This document shows positions 34,015 through 44,455 of a DNA stretch of 64,000 nt, piece after piece; the first letter of the stretch is position 1, and each line of letters starts with the position of its first letter. The notes beneath the pieces were generated by a model. It had not been told where the DNA came from. It was given only the letters and a program-made list of their open reading frames with translations, and made no database searches. Where the stretch lies: contig NZ_BCTA01000036.1 in NCBI RefSeq assembly GCF_001570485.1, forward strand, positions 496,001 through 560,000, written 5' to 3'. The position numbers were made by a program, and so were the translations under genes. The stretch comes from Mycolicibacterium novocastrense. GTDB taxonomy: Bacteria; Actinomycetota; Actinomycetes; Mycobacteriales; Mycobacteriaceae.

Positions 34015-34088
34015 GGTCCTTCTCCTTCGTCTGTGCGCGTCATCACCGGTCTCGCGTGCGCACCTTCGCTCCCCGGCGCACGGGAGTG

Positions 34089-34901
34089 TCAGGTGGTGAC
34101 CAGTGTTCCGATCTTCTCACCCGCGACCGCCCGGGCGATATTGCCGTCCGTGAGCAGGTTGAACACCAGGATCGGCATGCCGTTGTCCATACACAGGCTG
34201 AACGCGGTGGCGTCGGCCACCTTCAGACCGCGGTCGATGACTTCCCGGTGGCTGATCGCGGTGAGCAGTTCGGCGTCGGGGTTGTGGCGCGGGTCGGCGG
34301 TGAAGACGCCGTCGACGGCCTTGGCCATCAGCACCACCTCGGCGCCGATCTCCAGCGCGCGCTGGGCGGCGGTGGTGTCGGTGGAGAAGTACGGCAGACC
34401 CATGCCTGCCCCGAAGATGACGACGCGGCCCTTCTCGAGGTGCCGCACGGCCCGCAGCGGGATGTACGGTTCGGCGACCTGACCCATCGTGATGGCGGTC
34501 TGCACCCGGGTCGCGATGCCTTCCTTCTCCAGGAAGTCCTGCAGCGCCAGGCTGTTCATGACGGTGCCGAGCATCCCCATGTAGTCGCTGCGGGTGCGCT
34601 CCATGCCGCGCTGCTGCAGTTGTGCACCGCGGAAGAAATTGCCGCCGCCGATGACCACGGCCACCTGCACGCCGCTGCGGACCACTTCGGCGATCTGACG
34701 GGCCACCAGGTGCACGACGTCGGGATCGAGGCCCACTTCCCCACCGCCGAACATCTCGCCGCCCAGCTTGAGCAGTACGCGGCTGTACATGGGACGGATG
34801 GAACCTGCGGCGGCTCCGTTGGGTTTGCTCGTGTCCGGAGCCGCCCCGGTGGCGACTTCGGAGTTCGGAGCCGCCTGACCGGCGACGTTGGGATCCGCCA
34901 T
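34089..34901 (-). CDS. pyrH: UMP kinase
   Basis: A 270-residue amino-acid-kinase-fold enzyme phosphorylating UMP to UDP. The core begins [22 protein letters not shown] and includes [36 protein letters not shown] and [20 protein letters not shown]. About 35 unconserved N-terminal residues precede the core, which is common in mycobacterial PyrH. AAGGAG upstream of ATG 34901 supports the start. First gene of pyrH-frr-cdsA. Confidence 0.97.
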   Translation of the reverse strand: MADPNVAGQAAPNSEVATGAAPDTSKPNGAAAGSIRPMYSRVLLKLGGEMFGGGEVGLDPDVVHLVARQIAEVVRSGVQVAVVIGGGNFFRGAQLQQRGMERTRSDYMGMLGTVMNSLALQDFLEKEGIATRVQTAITMGQVAEPYIPLRAVRHLEKGRVVIFGAGMGLPYFSTDTTAAQRALEIGAEVVLMAKAVDGVFTADPRHNPDAELLTAISHREVIDRGLKVADATAFSLCMDNGMPILVFNLLTDGNIARAVAGEKIGTLVTT

Positions 34902-34988
34902 CCGACTCCTTACGGGTCCTCGCTGAGATCTCCCTCATCCTGCCTCATGGCGGGTGTCAGGGCGGCGAGTGGGTCGCGACTCGCCGAG

Positions 34989-35711
<723 letters not shown>

Positions 35712-35713
<2 letters not shown>

Positions 35714-36137
35714 GACTGGAGCGCTGGAGGATCAACCGCTGGGTTTCCTCTTGTCCCGGGTGGCCAAGGCGCTGCGCAGCGAGGTGACGGCGACGGTCCT
35801 CGAGCCCCTGGGCGTGGCATTCCCCCAGTACCTGTGCATGCGCATGCTGTCCCAATACGAAGGCCGGTCCAACGCCGAATTGGCCCGCGACTTCAACGTC
35901 TCACCGCAGGCGATGAACATGGTGCTGCGCGGCCTGGAGGACCGCGGGCTCGTGTCGCGACCCGCGAGCGTGTCGTCGGGACGGTCGCTGCCCGCTCAGC
36001 TCACACGCGAGGGCCGGGAGTTGTTGAAGCGCACCGACTCCGGCGTTCGCGAAGCTGAGCGCAAGTTGATGGCGAATCTGACGCAGCGACAACAGCGGGA
36101 ATTCAAGCAGATCCTGGCGACGCTCGGAACTGACTAG
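35712..36137 (+). CDS. MarR-family repressor (Rv2887-like)
   Basis: A 141-residue MarR protein with winged-helix core LCMRMLSQYEGRSNAELARDF and NVSPQAMNMVLRGLEDRGL, then RPASVSSGRSLPAQLT in the wing and a C-terminal dimer helix QQREFKQILATLG. From memory it matches M. tuberculosis Rv2887, also located between the amidase and pyrH genes, which represses the Rv0560c methyltransferase. An alternative ATG lies three codons upstream (35703). A TTGACAT half-site runs into the ATG, implying autorepression. Confidence 0.9.
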
Positions 36138-36236
36138 CCGCCGTTAATATCGCATACGTCAATTTTTGCGAGATCCCATGTCGGCCGTACCCGCCAGGGC
36201 TAAGCTTGCACGGCCCGCGAGGAGAGGATCGCGCAC

Positions 36237-37214
36237 ATGAGCTTTGCTCCCAGCGCTGAAGAGGCAGTGCATCTGCTCGAAGGATATTTCTATTGGAGCG
36301 GATTCCCGAAGTTGCTGGGGTGTGAGATCGAAACCGATTTCACCAAGGCCGACATCGCGCTGGTGGGGCTACCTCTGGCGGTCAATCCCGTCGAGCGGAC
36401 CCAATACCTTGGCCCCCGCGCCGTCCGCCACCGATCGCAGGCCTACCACCGCGGTCACCGCGAGTTCGGCATCAATCCCTTCGAACTGGCCCGAATTCGC
36501 GATTTCGGGGATGTGCCGATTCCCACACCCACGTTGGCCGACCAAGCGGTCCTCGACATCGAGATGTTCTACGCGCGAATGGATGCAGCCGGAGTTCTTC
36601 CGTTCACGATCGGCGGGGACCACGCTTGCACGCTGCCGGTATTGCGAGCGATCGCCGGCCCGAACTCTCGGCGCAAGGGGCCGATCGGCATCATCCATTT
36701 CGACTCGCACACCGACACATACGGTGATTCGGCGGGTGTGCATTGCCACGCCGGTAACGGCTTCCGGATCGGCAACGAAGAGGGCTTGATCGATGCGTCC
36801 CGTTATGTGCACGTCGGCCTCAACGGCCCGATGGTGCATCCGAACATGGACGACTATTCCAAGGAAGCCGGTTACCGGTTGCTGTCCCTCGACGAAATCG
36901 AGGAGATCGGCATACCCGCTGCGACGCAGGAGATTCGCAAGGTAGTCGGAGACGGGCCGGTCTACGTGACAGTGGATCTGGACGTGCTGACGCTTTCCGA
37001 TGCGCCCGCGGTGGCCGACCCGGAGGCCGGCGGGTTGACGATTCGGGAAATGCTGAGGATTCTGCGCAGTTTTCGCGGCATGGACATCGTCGGCGGCGAC
37101 GTGGTGTGCTTCGTACCCCACCTCGACCCGTCGCAGATCACCGCGCTACACATCAGCGCGATCATGCATGAGATCGTCACGATGATGGCCGAGGGCGTCG
37201 CCAAGAAGCGATAG
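36237..37214 (+). CDS. Ureohydrolase (agmatinase/guanidinobutyrase-like)
   Basis: A 325-residue arginase-fold enzyme. Binuclear manganese motifs are GGDHACTL (about residue 123), HFDSHTDTYGD in place of the more common DAHxD, and TVDLDVLTLSDAP in place of SxDxDxxDPxxAP. These changes keep the metal-binding Asp and His residues, so it is probably active on a guanidino compound other than arginine. GAGGAGAGG at 36219-36227 supports ATG 36237. It is followed by a glycerate kinase gene 52 nt on; the link between them is unclear. Confidence 0.85.
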   Translation: MSFAPSAEEAVHLLEGYFYWSGFPKLLGCEIETDFTKADIALVGLPLAVNPVERTQYLGPRAVRHRSQAYHRGHREFGINPFELARIRDFGDVPIPTPTLADQAVLDIEMFYARMDAAGVLPFTIGGDHACTLPVLRAIAGPNSRRKGPIGIIHFDSHTDTYGDSAGVHCHAGNGFRIGNEEGLIDASRYVHVGLNGPMVHPNMDDYSKEAGYRLLSLDEIEEIGIPAATQEIRKVVGDGPVYVTVDLDVLTLSDAPAVADPEAGGLTIREMLRILRSFRGMDIVGGDVVCFVPHLDPSQITALHISAIMHEIVTMMAEGVAKKR

Positions 37215-37266
37215 CGCCGTCCCGCGGTGGCAGCAGAACGGACAGTGTGGTCAACTGTGGCCAGCG

Positions 37267-38388
37267 ATGAAGATTGTCCTGGCGCCTGACTCATTCAAGG
37301 AGTCGATGACGGCGTCCGAAGCGGTGGCCGCGATGACGGCCGGCGTCGCAGCCGTGCTTCCGGAAGCCGAAGTCATCGGCGTGCCGATGGCCGACGGTGG
37401 CGAAGGCACCGTCGACGCCGTGGTTGACGCGTTGCACGGTGAGCGCGTCCAGGTACCGGTGTCGGATGCGCTGGGCCGCACCGTCATCGCACGGTTCGGC
37501 TACGTGCCGCTGCGCCAGTTGGCGGTGATCGAGATGGCGGCCGCGGCGGGGCTCGAGCTCATTGCCCCCGAGGAACGAAACATCCTGTCCGCGAGCACAT
37601 TCGGAGTGGGCCAATTGATCCGTGCGGCCCTCGACCGCGGCGCCGAGGACTTCCTGATCGGCCTGGGCGGATCGGCCACCAACGACGGCGGTACGGGCAT
37701 GCTCACCGCGCTGGGCGCGGCGTTCCTCGACGCCGACGGCAAACCGTTGTCGCCCGGCGGCGCCGATCTGGAACGCCTCGACCGCATCGATATGAGCGGT
37801 CTGGATCGGCGCCTGCGCGACACCCGGATCCGCGTGGCCTCCGACGTCACCGCGCCCCTGCTGGGCCCGAGCGGCGCCACCGCGGTGTTCGGTCCGCAGA
37901 AGGGCGCCGGCCCAGACGACGTGGTGCGACTCGAGGCCGGGCTGTCCCGGCTGGCCGCCGTCGCGTCGGCGACACTCGGCGGCACCCAACCGCAACGTCC
38001 GGGCGCGGGCGCGGCCGGCGGGGTGGGTTTCGCGCTCGTCGAATTCCTCAGTGCGATAAGCAGATCCGGCGTCGAAGAGGTGGCCGAGACCGTCGGCCTC
38101 GAACGGGCGCTGCGGGGCGCGGACTGGGTGTTCACCGGCGAGGGCAGCGTCGACGCGCAGACCGTCATGGGTAAGACGCCGTTCGGCGTGGCCCAAGCGG
38201 CCGTGCGCGCCGGGGCCCGGGTGGTGATCTTCGCCGGCCGGGTCGCCCCCGATGCGGCCGTGCTGCTCGACCACGGCGTCGAGCGACTCGTCGCGATCAC
38301 CGCCGAGGGCACGCCGATCGAGCGGGCGCTCCGCGAGGGACCCCAGTCGCTCACTCACGCCACCGTCGAGGTGTGTCGCTCCCTGTAG
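37267..38388 (+). CDS. Glycerate kinase
   Basis: A 373-residue glycerate kinase of the GlxK/GarK family, phosphorylating glycerate to 2-phosphoglycerate. Diagnostic segments are KIVLAPDSFKESMTASEAV at the N-terminus, PMADGGEGTVDAVV, IGLGGSATNDGGTGML, FGPQKGAGPDDVVRLE and the late VFTGEGSVDAQTVMGKTPFGV. Length fits the family. It links glycolate or glyoxylate use to glycolysis. It is convergent with the amidase gene with only 6 nt between the stops. Confidence 0.95.
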   Translation: MKIVLAPDSFKESMTASEAVAAMTAGVAAVLPEAEVIGVPMADGGEGTVDAVVDALHGERVQVPVSDALGRTVIARFGYVPLRQLAVIEMAAAAGLELIAPEERNILSASTFGVGQLIRAALDRGAEDFLIGLGGSATNDGGTGMLTALGAAFLDADGKPLSPGGADLERLDRIDMSGLDRRLRDTRIRVASDVTAPLLGPSGATAVFGPQKGAGPDDVVRLEAGLSRLAAVASATLGGTQPQRPGAGAAGGVGFALVEFLSAISRSGVEEVAETVGLERALRGADWVFTGEGSVDAQTVMGKTPFGVAQAAVRAGARVVIFAGRVAPDAAVLLDHGVERLVAITAEGTPIERALREGPQSLTHATVEVCRSL

Positions 38389-38394
38389 CGCGAC

Positions 38395-39795
38395 TCATCC
38401 CTGAATGCGTTTGAAGGGACGCGCTTCCTCGAGTTCGTACGCCAGCCCGAGCAGCCGGGCCTCCTGACCCACCGGCGCGGCGAACATCATGCCGACCGGC
38501 AGACCCGACGCGGACTCGGCGAGAGGCAGCGAGATCGCCGGCTCCCCCGTGGCGTTCTGCAGAGGTGTGAACGCCACCCACTCGACGAGCCGGTCGATGA
38601 TCGTCTGGTAGTCCAGGGTCGGGTCGAGATGACCGATCCGCGGCGCGACGTCGGCAAGTGTCGGGGTGAGAATGACGTCGTGGTCCCGGGTGACGCGCTC
38701 GGTGACCTGGCGCATCCGCGACAACCGCGCGAGCGCCCCGGGCACCCGGTGCAGGTTCCGAGAAGCGTGGCGGTCGAGCCCGCGCGTCAGGTTGTCGAGG
38801 CGCTCACGGTCGAAGTTCGGGCCCAACGTGCGCCCGCTGCGCACGATCGCGAACGCCAGAAACGACCAGTAGAGCAGGAAGTCGTTCATGAAGTGCGACG
38901 GCACGGGATTCTCGATGAGAGTGACCCGGTGCCCGAGTTCCTCGAGTAAAGCGGCGTTCTTCAACGTGAGCTCACGAACCTCCGGGCTCGCCTCGCGCGC
39001 TATCGACTGTGTGCACACCGCGATGCGCAGCCGCTGGGCTCCAGGCCCTGTGATGTTGCCGATCGCGGGCAGCGCCGGGTTGCGGTACACCCGCTCGATC
39101 TCGCGGTAGAACGCCGCGGAGTCGCGCACGGAGCGGGTGACGACACCGTTGGCGACGATGCGAAGCGGCATCTGCCGCAACTTCTTGTCCAGGGGCAGCC
39201 GACCCCGCGACGGCTTGAGTCCCACTAAACCATTGCAGGAGGCGGGAATTCGGATCGATCCGCCGCCGTCGTTGGCGTGCGCGATCGGCACCACCCCCGC
39301 GGCCACGAACGCCGCCGAACCCGACGACGACGCGCCAGCGGTGTGCTCGAGGTTCCACGGATTACGCACCGGGCCCAGCCGCGGATGCTCGGCCGACGCG
39401 CTGAAACCGAATTCCGACATCTGCGTCTTGCCGAGCGGAGCCAGGCCCGTCGCCAGGAACGAACGCGCGAAGTCGCCGTGTGACCGCTCCGGGCGCGGAT
39501 CCCAGGCGTCGGTGCCGTTCATCGTCGGCATCGCGGCGACCGCGACGTTGTCCTTGAGGAAGGACGGAACGCCGTTGAAGTACCCACCGTAGGGCCGTGC
39601 GGCAGCCCGGGTGCGGGCCTGCTCGAATGCCTCGTGCGCCAGCCCGTTGAGCGCCGGATCGACGGCCTCGGTGCGGGCAATCGCGGCATCGACCAGTTCG
39701 GCTCGCGACACCGCGCCCGACTGCAGCGCCTCCACCAGACCGACCGCATCGAGATCGCCGAGGGCGTCGTCGCCGTAGGCGCTTATCCGAGTCAT
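38395..39795 (-). CDS. amiC: Amidase (amidase-signature family)
   Basis: A 466-residue amidase. The Ser-cisSer-Lys triad is visible as Lys in PSFLKDNVAV, the serine cluster AGASSSGSAAF and the nucleophile in GGSIRIPAS. The gene lies between tsf and the MarR gene, the place of M. tuberculosis amiC (Rv2888c), which guides the symbol. The substrate is unknown. ATG 39793-39795 is used; upstream in-frame codons overlap the hairpin downstream of tsf. It lies on the same strand as tsf but after its terminator, so it likely has its own promoter. Confidence 0.9.
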   Translation of the reverse strand: MTRISAYGDDALGDLDAVGLVEALQSGAVSRAELVDAAIARTEAVDPALNGLAHEAFEQARTRAAARPYGGYFNGVPSFLKDNVAVAAMPTMNGTDAWDPRPERSHGDFARSFLATGLAPLGKTQMSEFGFSASAEHPRLGPVRNPWNLEHTAGASSSGSAAFVAAGVVPIAHANDGGGSIRIPASCNGLVGLKPSRGRLPLDKKLRQMPLRIVANGVVTRSVRDSAAFYREIERVYRNPALPAIGNITGPGAQRLRIAVCTQSIAREASPEVRELTLKNAALLEELGHRVTLIENPVPSHFMNDFLLYWSFLAFAIVRSGRTLGPNFDRERLDNLTRGLDRHASRNLHRVPGALARLSRMRQVTERVTRDHDVILTPTLADVAPRIGHLDPTLDYQTIIDRLVEWVAFTPLQNATGEPAISLPLAESASGLPVGMMFAAPVGQEARLLGLAYELEEARPFKRIQG

Positions 39796-39842
39796 GCCGA
39801 CGACGGTACCAAGTCGTACCGCCGCGGCCCCAGAAATGGCCA

Positions 39843-39895
39843 AGCGCTCACCCTTGTACGTGTCCCGGGCGTCGGGCCGGACAAGGGTGAGCGCT
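39843..39895 (-). terminator. Strong terminator hairpin after tsf
   Basis: A perfect 15-bp inverted repeat, AGCGCTCACCCTTGT (39843-39857) and its complement (39881-39895), with a 23-nt loop, lies 13 bp past the tsf stop. No U-tract. It probably ends the rpsB-tsf message. Confidence 0.7.
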
Positions 39896-39908
39896 CAGCG
39901 CAGAGGCT

Positions 39909-40736
39909 TTAGGCCTGGCCGACCTCGAAGCGGACAAAGCGGGTCACGGTCACACCCGCCTCGTCGAGCAGGGCCTTGACGGTCTTCTTGTTGTCGGACA
40001 CCGACGGCTGGTCGAGCAGCACGACGTCCTTGTAGAAGCCGGTCACCCGGCCCTCGACGATCTTGGGCAGGGCCTGCTCGGGCTTGCCCTCGTTGCGAGC
40101 GGTCTCCTCGGCGATGCGCCGCTCGTTGGCGACGACGTCCTCGGGCACGTCCTCGCGGGTGAGGTACTTGGCCTTGAGCGCGGCGATCTGCAGGGCAACC
40201 GCGTGGGCGGCCTCTTTGTTATCGCCTTGGTACTCGACCAGCACACCGACGGCCGGCGGCAGGTCCGCGGCACGCTTGTGCAGGTAGGTCTCGACGGTGC
40301 CGTCGAAGTAGGCGACGCGACGCAGCTCGAGCTTCTCGCCGATCTTGGCCGACAGGTCCGCGATGACCTGCTCGACCGTAGGGGCCGCCGAATCGGCGGA
40401 AATGCGAGCGGCCTTGAGCGCATCGACGTCGGTCGCCTTGGCGGCCGCCGCGGCGCCGACGATCTGGTCGGCCACCGACTGGAATTCGGCGTTCTTGGCG
40501 ACGAAGTCGGTCTCGGAGTTCAGCTCGATCAGCGCGCCGTCCTTGGCGGCGACCAGGCCCTCGGCGGTAGCGCGCTCAGCGCGCTTGCCGACGTCCTTGG
40601 CGCCCTTGATGCGCAGCAACTCGACGGCCTTGTCGAAATCGCCGCCGGCCTCGACGAGCGCGTTCTTGCTGTCGAGCATGCCGGCACCGGTCAGCTCCCG
40701 AAGTCGCTTGACGTCGGCAGCGGTGTAGTTAGCCAT
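39909..40736 (-). CDS. tsf: Translation elongation factor EF-Ts
   Basis: A 275-residue guanine-nucleotide exchange factor for EF-Tu. The N-terminal UBA-like module reads [37 protein letters not shown], followed by the TDFV motif ([12 protein letters not shown]) that contacts EF-Tu, and the core subdomains through FVRFEVGQA. Length matches mycobacterial EF-Ts. It follows rpsB by 12 nt, the usual ribosomal operon. Confidence 0.98.
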   Translation of the reverse strand: MANYTAADVKRLRELTGAGMLDSKNALVEAGGDFDKAVELLRIKGAKDVGKRAERATAEGLVAAKDGALIELNSETDFVAKNAEFQSVADQIVGAAAAAKATDVDALKAARISADSAAPTVEQVIADLSAKIGEKLELRRVAYFDGTVETYLHKRAADLPPAVGVLVEYQGDNKEAAHAVALQIAALKAKYLTREDVPEDVVANERRIAEETARNEGKPEQALPKIVEGRVTGFYKDVVLLDQPSVSDNKKTVKALLDEAGVTVTRFVRFEVGQA

Positions 40737-40748
40737 ATCAGCCTTCTC

Positions 40749-41612
40749 TTACGGGTTCTGTGCGGGTTTGGGTTCGGTCTGGACGTCGGCCTCGGGGGTG
40801 CCGGGCTCGGCACCCGCGGCGGTCGGGGATGCGGTGGCGGTCGCGCTCGCGAGCAGCTCCTGCTCCCACTCGGCGAGCGGCTCGGCGGCATCGGCGTCCG
40901 GCTTGTCGCCGTCACGACCCGCGCCCGCGCGGGCCTGCAGGCCCTCGGCCACCGCCGCGGCGATCACCTTGGTCAGCAGCGCGGCCGAACGGATCGCGTC
41001 GTCATTGCCCGGGATCGGGTAATCGACGAGATCGGGGTCGCAGTTGGTGTCGAGGATCGCGATGACCGGGATACCCAGCTTGCGCGCCTCACCGACAGCG
41101 ATGTGCTCCTTGTTGGTGTCGACGACCCACACGGCCGAGGGCACCTTGGACATGTCGCGGATACCGCCCAGCGACCGCTCGAGCTTGTTCTTCTCGCGGG
41201 TCAGCATCAGGATTTCCTTCTTGGTGCGACCCTCGAAGCCACCGGTCTGCTCCATCGTCTCGAGTTCCTTGAGACGCTGCAGCCGCTTGTGCACAGTCTG
41301 GAAGTTGGTGAGCATGCCGCCCAGCCAGCGCTGGTTCACATACGGCATGCCGACGCGGGTGGCTTCTTCGGCGATCGACTCCTGCGCTTGCTTCTTGGTG
41401 CCGACGAACATGATCGTGCCACCATGCGCGACCGTCTCCTTGACGAACTCGTACGCCTTGTCGATGTAGGTCAGCGTCTGCTGCAGGTCGATGATGTAGA
41501 TGCCGTTGCGGTCGGTGAAGATGAACCGCTTCATCTTGGGGTTCCAGCGACGGGTCTGATGCCCGAAGTGAGTGCCGCTGTCGAGCAGCTGCTTCATGGT
41601 TACAACAGCCAT
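40749..41612 (-). CDS. rpsB: 30S ribosomal protein S2
   Basis: A 287-residue S2 protein. Diagnostic segments are [55 protein letters not shown] and [20 protein letters not shown]. The C-terminal 45 residues are acidic and Ala/Thr/Pro-rich, as in other mycobacterial S2 proteins. The ATG at 41610-41612 is fixed by the family N-terminus (MAVVTMKQ); the frame is open upstream but not conserved. Confidence 0.98.
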   Translation of the reverse strand: MAVVTMKQLLDSGTHFGHQTRRWNPKMKRFIFTDRNGIYIIDLQQTLTYIDKAYEFVKETVAHGGTIMFVGTKKQAQESIAEEATRVGMPYVNQRWLGGMLTNFQTVHKRLQRLKELETMEQTGGFEGRTKKEILMLTREKNKLERSLGGIRDMSKVPSAVWVVDTNKEHIAVGEARKLGIPVIAILDTNCDPDLVDYPIPGNDDAIRSAALLTKVIAAAVAEGLQARAGAGRDGDKPDADAAEPLAEWEQELLASATATASPTAAGAEPGTPEADVQTEPKPAQNP

Positions 41613-41911
41613 GAGTCCATGGTCCTTTTCGTCGGTTGATGCCGGCGTCGGGTGACGCCGAGCCCTGGTGACTGCTCGGAGTGCCGAACCCTTTCCGAGT
41701 ACTCGGGCCGGGACCGACGGCATCCGGGGAACGACCTAGTGGAACGGGTCGTGGTGCAGACACGCGAAGTCAGCCCGCGCAAGCGAGCTGCGGTTAGCAA
41801 GTTTACACCCTGCACAGGGGTGCTTTTTCCACGCCGATTCCACGCCGGGCCGGCTGTCCACAGATTCGCGTCGCCCCCTGGCGCGAGCCGGGCATTTGCT
41901 GCTGAGCTGGG
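41613..41911 (-). promoter_or_regulatory. rpsB leader and promoter region
   Basis: This roughly 300-bp stretch has no gene. On the minus strand TAAACT (41800-41805) fits a TANNNT -10 element, though no convincing -35 is seen; a start near 41793 would give a leader of about 180 nt. Within it is the perfect palindrome CCGAGTACTCGG (41695-41706). A long structured leader fits autoregulation by S2, but that is inferred. Confidence 0.4.
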
Positions 41912-41914
41912 GTG

Positions 41915-42415
41915 ATGCGAAGTGTTGCACTCGCGGGTGCCGCGCTGATGTCCGGGCTGGTCTGGGCCGCGCCGGTCGCGGCCGACGACGGCCGGTTGGC
42001 CTGGCCGCTGCGGCCACGCCCCGCGGTGACCAGGGCTTTCGACGCCGCCGAGCCGAACTGGACGCCGGGACATCGCGGCGTCGACCTCGCGGGCACACCC
42101 GGTGCGCGTGTGCTGGCGGCGGCCGAGGGCACCGTGGTTTTCGCGGGTGAGCTGGCAGGGCGGCCGGTCGTGTCACTCGCCCACCCCGGCGGCCTGCGGA
42201 CCAGCTACGAACCGGTCCGGGCGACGGTGGCGCGGGGACAGCGCGTCGGCGCCGAGGCGGTGATCGGGGTGTTGGAGGCCGGACATCCGGGCTGCCCGCG
42301 CTCGGCGTGCCTGCACTGGGGCGCGATGTGGGGCCCGGCGTCACGCGCCGACTACGTCGACCCGCTCGGCCTGGTGGCCACCACCCCGATCCGCCTCAAA
42401 CCCGTCACGGGTTGA
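41915..42415 (+). CDS. Secreted M23-family peptidase
   Basis: A 166-residue protein with a signal peptide (SVALAGAALMSGLVWAAPVAA, cleavage after about residue 24) and a LytM/M23 domain. Zinc ligands are suggested by the HRGVDLAG motif (His and Asp) and the late histidine in CLHWGAMWG. It may cut peptide cross-links in the cell wall or be a non-catalytic partner. A GTG immediately before the ATG (41912) is an alternative start. Its place next to rpsB matches M. tuberculosis Rv2891. Confidence 0.85.
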   Translation: MRSVALAGAALMSGLVWAAPVAADDGRLAWPLRPRPAVTRAFDAAEPNWTPGHRGVDLAGTPGARVLAAAEGTVVFAGELAGRPVVSLAHPGGLRTSYEPVRATVARGQRVGAEAVIGVLEAGHPGCPRSACLHWGAMWGPASRADYVDPLGLVATTPIRLKPVTG

Positions 42416-42458
42416 CTCCCCTTCTGCGAGCGCGCGCAGGTCTGCTCTTCGTTGGGCC

Positions 42459-42514
42459 GAGCGTGCGCGTCTGCACACGACACGCCGCCACTTTTCCGCC
42501 ATCGGCGCACGCTC
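42459..42514. repeat. REP-like hairpin / probable terminator
   Basis: A perfect 10-bp inverted repeat, GAGCGTGCGC (42459-42468) and GCGCACGCTC (42505-42514), encloses a segment (GTCTGCACACGACACGCCGC) that is nearly repeated at 10466-10487. It lies after the peptidase gene and may end its transcript. Confidence 0.5.
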
Positions 42515-42547
42515 GCCCCGAGGTGTGCGTGCGCCTAACGTCGAACC

Positions 42548-43513
42548 GTGGCCACCGACGCTCATCGCTGCCGGCCCATGCGTTTCGGGCTCACTGCCGG
42601 CCTGCCGCGCACCGGCGAGCAGATGCGGACGTTCGCCCGCGCGGTCGAAAGTTCGGGCTTCGACGTGTTGTCGTTCGCCGACCACCTCGTTCCCATGGCG
42701 CCGCCGTTCACCAGCGCCGCCGCGGCCGCGATGGCCACCGAGCGGTTGCACGTCGGAACGCTGGTGCTCAACAACGACTTCCGTCATCCCGTCGAAACGG
42801 CCCGCGAGGCGGCGGGCCTCGCGCTCGTCTCCGCCGGCCGGTTCGAACTGGGCATCGGCGCCGGGCACATGAAGTCCGAGTACGACGCCGCCGGTATTCC
42901 GTTCGACGACGGCGGAATCCGCGTGTCGCGGTTGGCCGAGGCGGCCGAGGTGATCCGCGCGCTCCTCGACGGCCGGCCCGTCGATGCCGACCTCCAGCAC
43001 TACCGGATCCGCTCCGAAGCAGGCCGGCTGCTTCCGGTTCCGCCTTACCGCGTGCCACTGTTGATCGGCGGCAACGGAACTCGCGTCCTGAGACTCGCGG
43101 GACGGATCGCCGACATCGTCGGGCTCGCGGGCATCACCCACAACCGCGACGCCACCGCGGTCCGGCTGACACATTTCGACGCCGAAGGACTCGCGAACCG
43201 CATCGCCGTCGTGCGCGAGGCCGCAGGTAACCGGTTCGACCGCATCGAACTCAACGTGCTGATCCAGGCCGTGGTCGTGACCGATGAGCCGCACCGAGCC
43301 GCCGAACAGCTGGCCGCCTCGCTCGGTGGCGTCTCCCCCGAACGCCTGCTGACGTCGCCGTTCGTGCTGATCGGCACACACGAGCAGATGGCCGAACAAC
43401 TCAGCGAGCGCCGGCAGCGGTTCGGGGTCAGTTACTGGACCGTCTTCGACGAATTGCCGGGGCGACCGTCGGCGATGCCGGATATCGCCGAGGTGATCAA
43501 GCTGTTGCGCTGA
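42548..43513 (+). CDS. LLM-class F420-dependent oxidoreductase
   Basis: A 321-residue luciferase-like protein. Conserved parts are MRFGLTAGLPRTGEQMRTFARAVESSGFD, LSFADHLVPMAPPF, HVGTLVLNNDFRHPVETAREAA, FELGIGAGHMKSEYDAAG and VPLLIGGNGTRVLRLAGR. F420 use is inferred from family. It starts at GTG 42548 (an ATG 10 codons in is possible). The place fits M. tuberculosis Rv2893. Its end overlaps the convergent hydrolase gene by 17 bp. Confidence 0.88.
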   Translation: MATDAHRCRPMRFGLTAGLPRTGEQMRTFARAVESSGFDVLSFADHLVPMAPPFTSAAAAAMATERLHVGTLVLNNDFRHPVETAREAAGLALVSAGRFELGIGAGHMKSEYDAAGIPFDDGGIRVSRLAEAAEVIRALLDGRPVDADLQHYRIRSEAGRLLPVPPYRVPLLIGGNGTRVLRLAGRIADIVGLAGITHNRDATAVRLTHFDAEGLANRIAVVREAAGNRFDRIELNVLIQAVVVTDEPHRAAEQLAASLGGVSPERLLTSPFVLIGTHEQMAEQLSERRQRFGVSYWTVFDELPGRPSAMPDIAEVIKLLR

Positions 43514-44384
43514 GCGCGTCGAGAAACTCCAGCATCGCGGATACCACGACGTCGGGCCGATCCCGCTGAACCCAATGTGCCGCGCCCGCAACCACTTCGA
43601 GGCGAGCCTGCGGAATCAGTTCGGCCGCGGCCCGCGCCGCCGCCAGCGGCACGCTGGTGTCGTTGTCTCCGTGAACGATCAGCGCCGGACACGGAAACGT
43701 CGCGAGCCGGTCGCGGTAGTCGGTGGTGAGGCGATTCCACCGGACCTGGTCGCGCTGCCACTGTCCGAACGCGTCGAATGCGTGATCCGCCCTCGCGGCG
43801 GACAGAATCTCGGCGACCAGCTCGGGCGTTCGCGCGGCGGGGTCGCCGATCAACGCCGGCATCACCCACCCCATGGCACGCCTGCTTCGCCCCGACCACC
43901 GGCTCACCGCGCTCAGCAGTCCGGTGCGCACCATGGCCCAGGTCAGCACCTGCCGGATGCCCGAGAGCGGTCCTTCAGACAGTCGGGACATGAACCCGTA
44001 GCTGGCCAACAGCATTGCCCCCGTGACCTTTTGCGGACGGTCCAGCACATGCCCGATCGTCATCCCACCACCGAGCGACAAACCGCCGATCGCGTAGCGG
44101 TCCAACCCAAGCGCGTCGACGAACTCGCCGACGTAACCGACCAACCGATCCTGGGTCGACGGCCAGGGCGCCGGCGGGCTCTCGCCGTACCCCGGATGAT
44201 CCGGAGCGAGCACGCGGTAACCGCCGGCCGCAAGCCGCGGCCCGACACCACCCCAGGACAGCGACGCGCTGTCCACTCCGGCGCCATGCAGCAACACCAC
44301 CGTCGGCGCGCCGTCGACGCGCTCGGGTATCCATTCGAGGTAACTGACCGGCCCCCACGACAGCCGAACTGTTGCCCTTCCCAC
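43497..44384 (-). CDS. Alpha/beta hydrolase
   Basis: A 295-residue alpha/beta-hydrolase-fold protein. VVLLHGAGVDSASLSWGG carries the oxyanion region, GLSLGGG the nucleophilic Ser, HGDNDTSVPL the acid and GAAHWVQRDRP the His. A cap domain lies between about residues 135 and 210. The reaction is not identifiable; esterase, epoxide hydrolase or C-C hydrolase are all open. It lies on the same strand as xerC upstream, with a 71-nt gap. Confidence 0.85.
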   Translation of the reverse strand: MGRATVRLSWGPVSYLEWIPERVDGAPTVVLLHGAGVDSASLSWGGVGPRLAAGGYRVLAPDHPGYGESPPAPWPSTQDRLVGYVGEFVDALGLDRYAIGGLSLGGGMTIGHVLDRPQKVTGAMLLASYGFMSRLSEGPLSGIRQVLTWAMVRTGLLSAVSRWSGRSRRAMGWVMPALIGDPAARTPELVAEILSAARADHAFDAFGQWQRDQVRWNRLTTDYRDRLATFPCPALIVHGDNDTSVPLAAARAAAELIPQARLEVVAGAAHWVQRDRPDVVVSAMLEFLDALSATA

Positions 44385-44455
44385 AAGTCCTCCTTCGGTG
44401 TTTTCGGTGCGCGCGCAGTCGCTGAGCGATCGCTAGAGCACCGAAATCACCGTAG

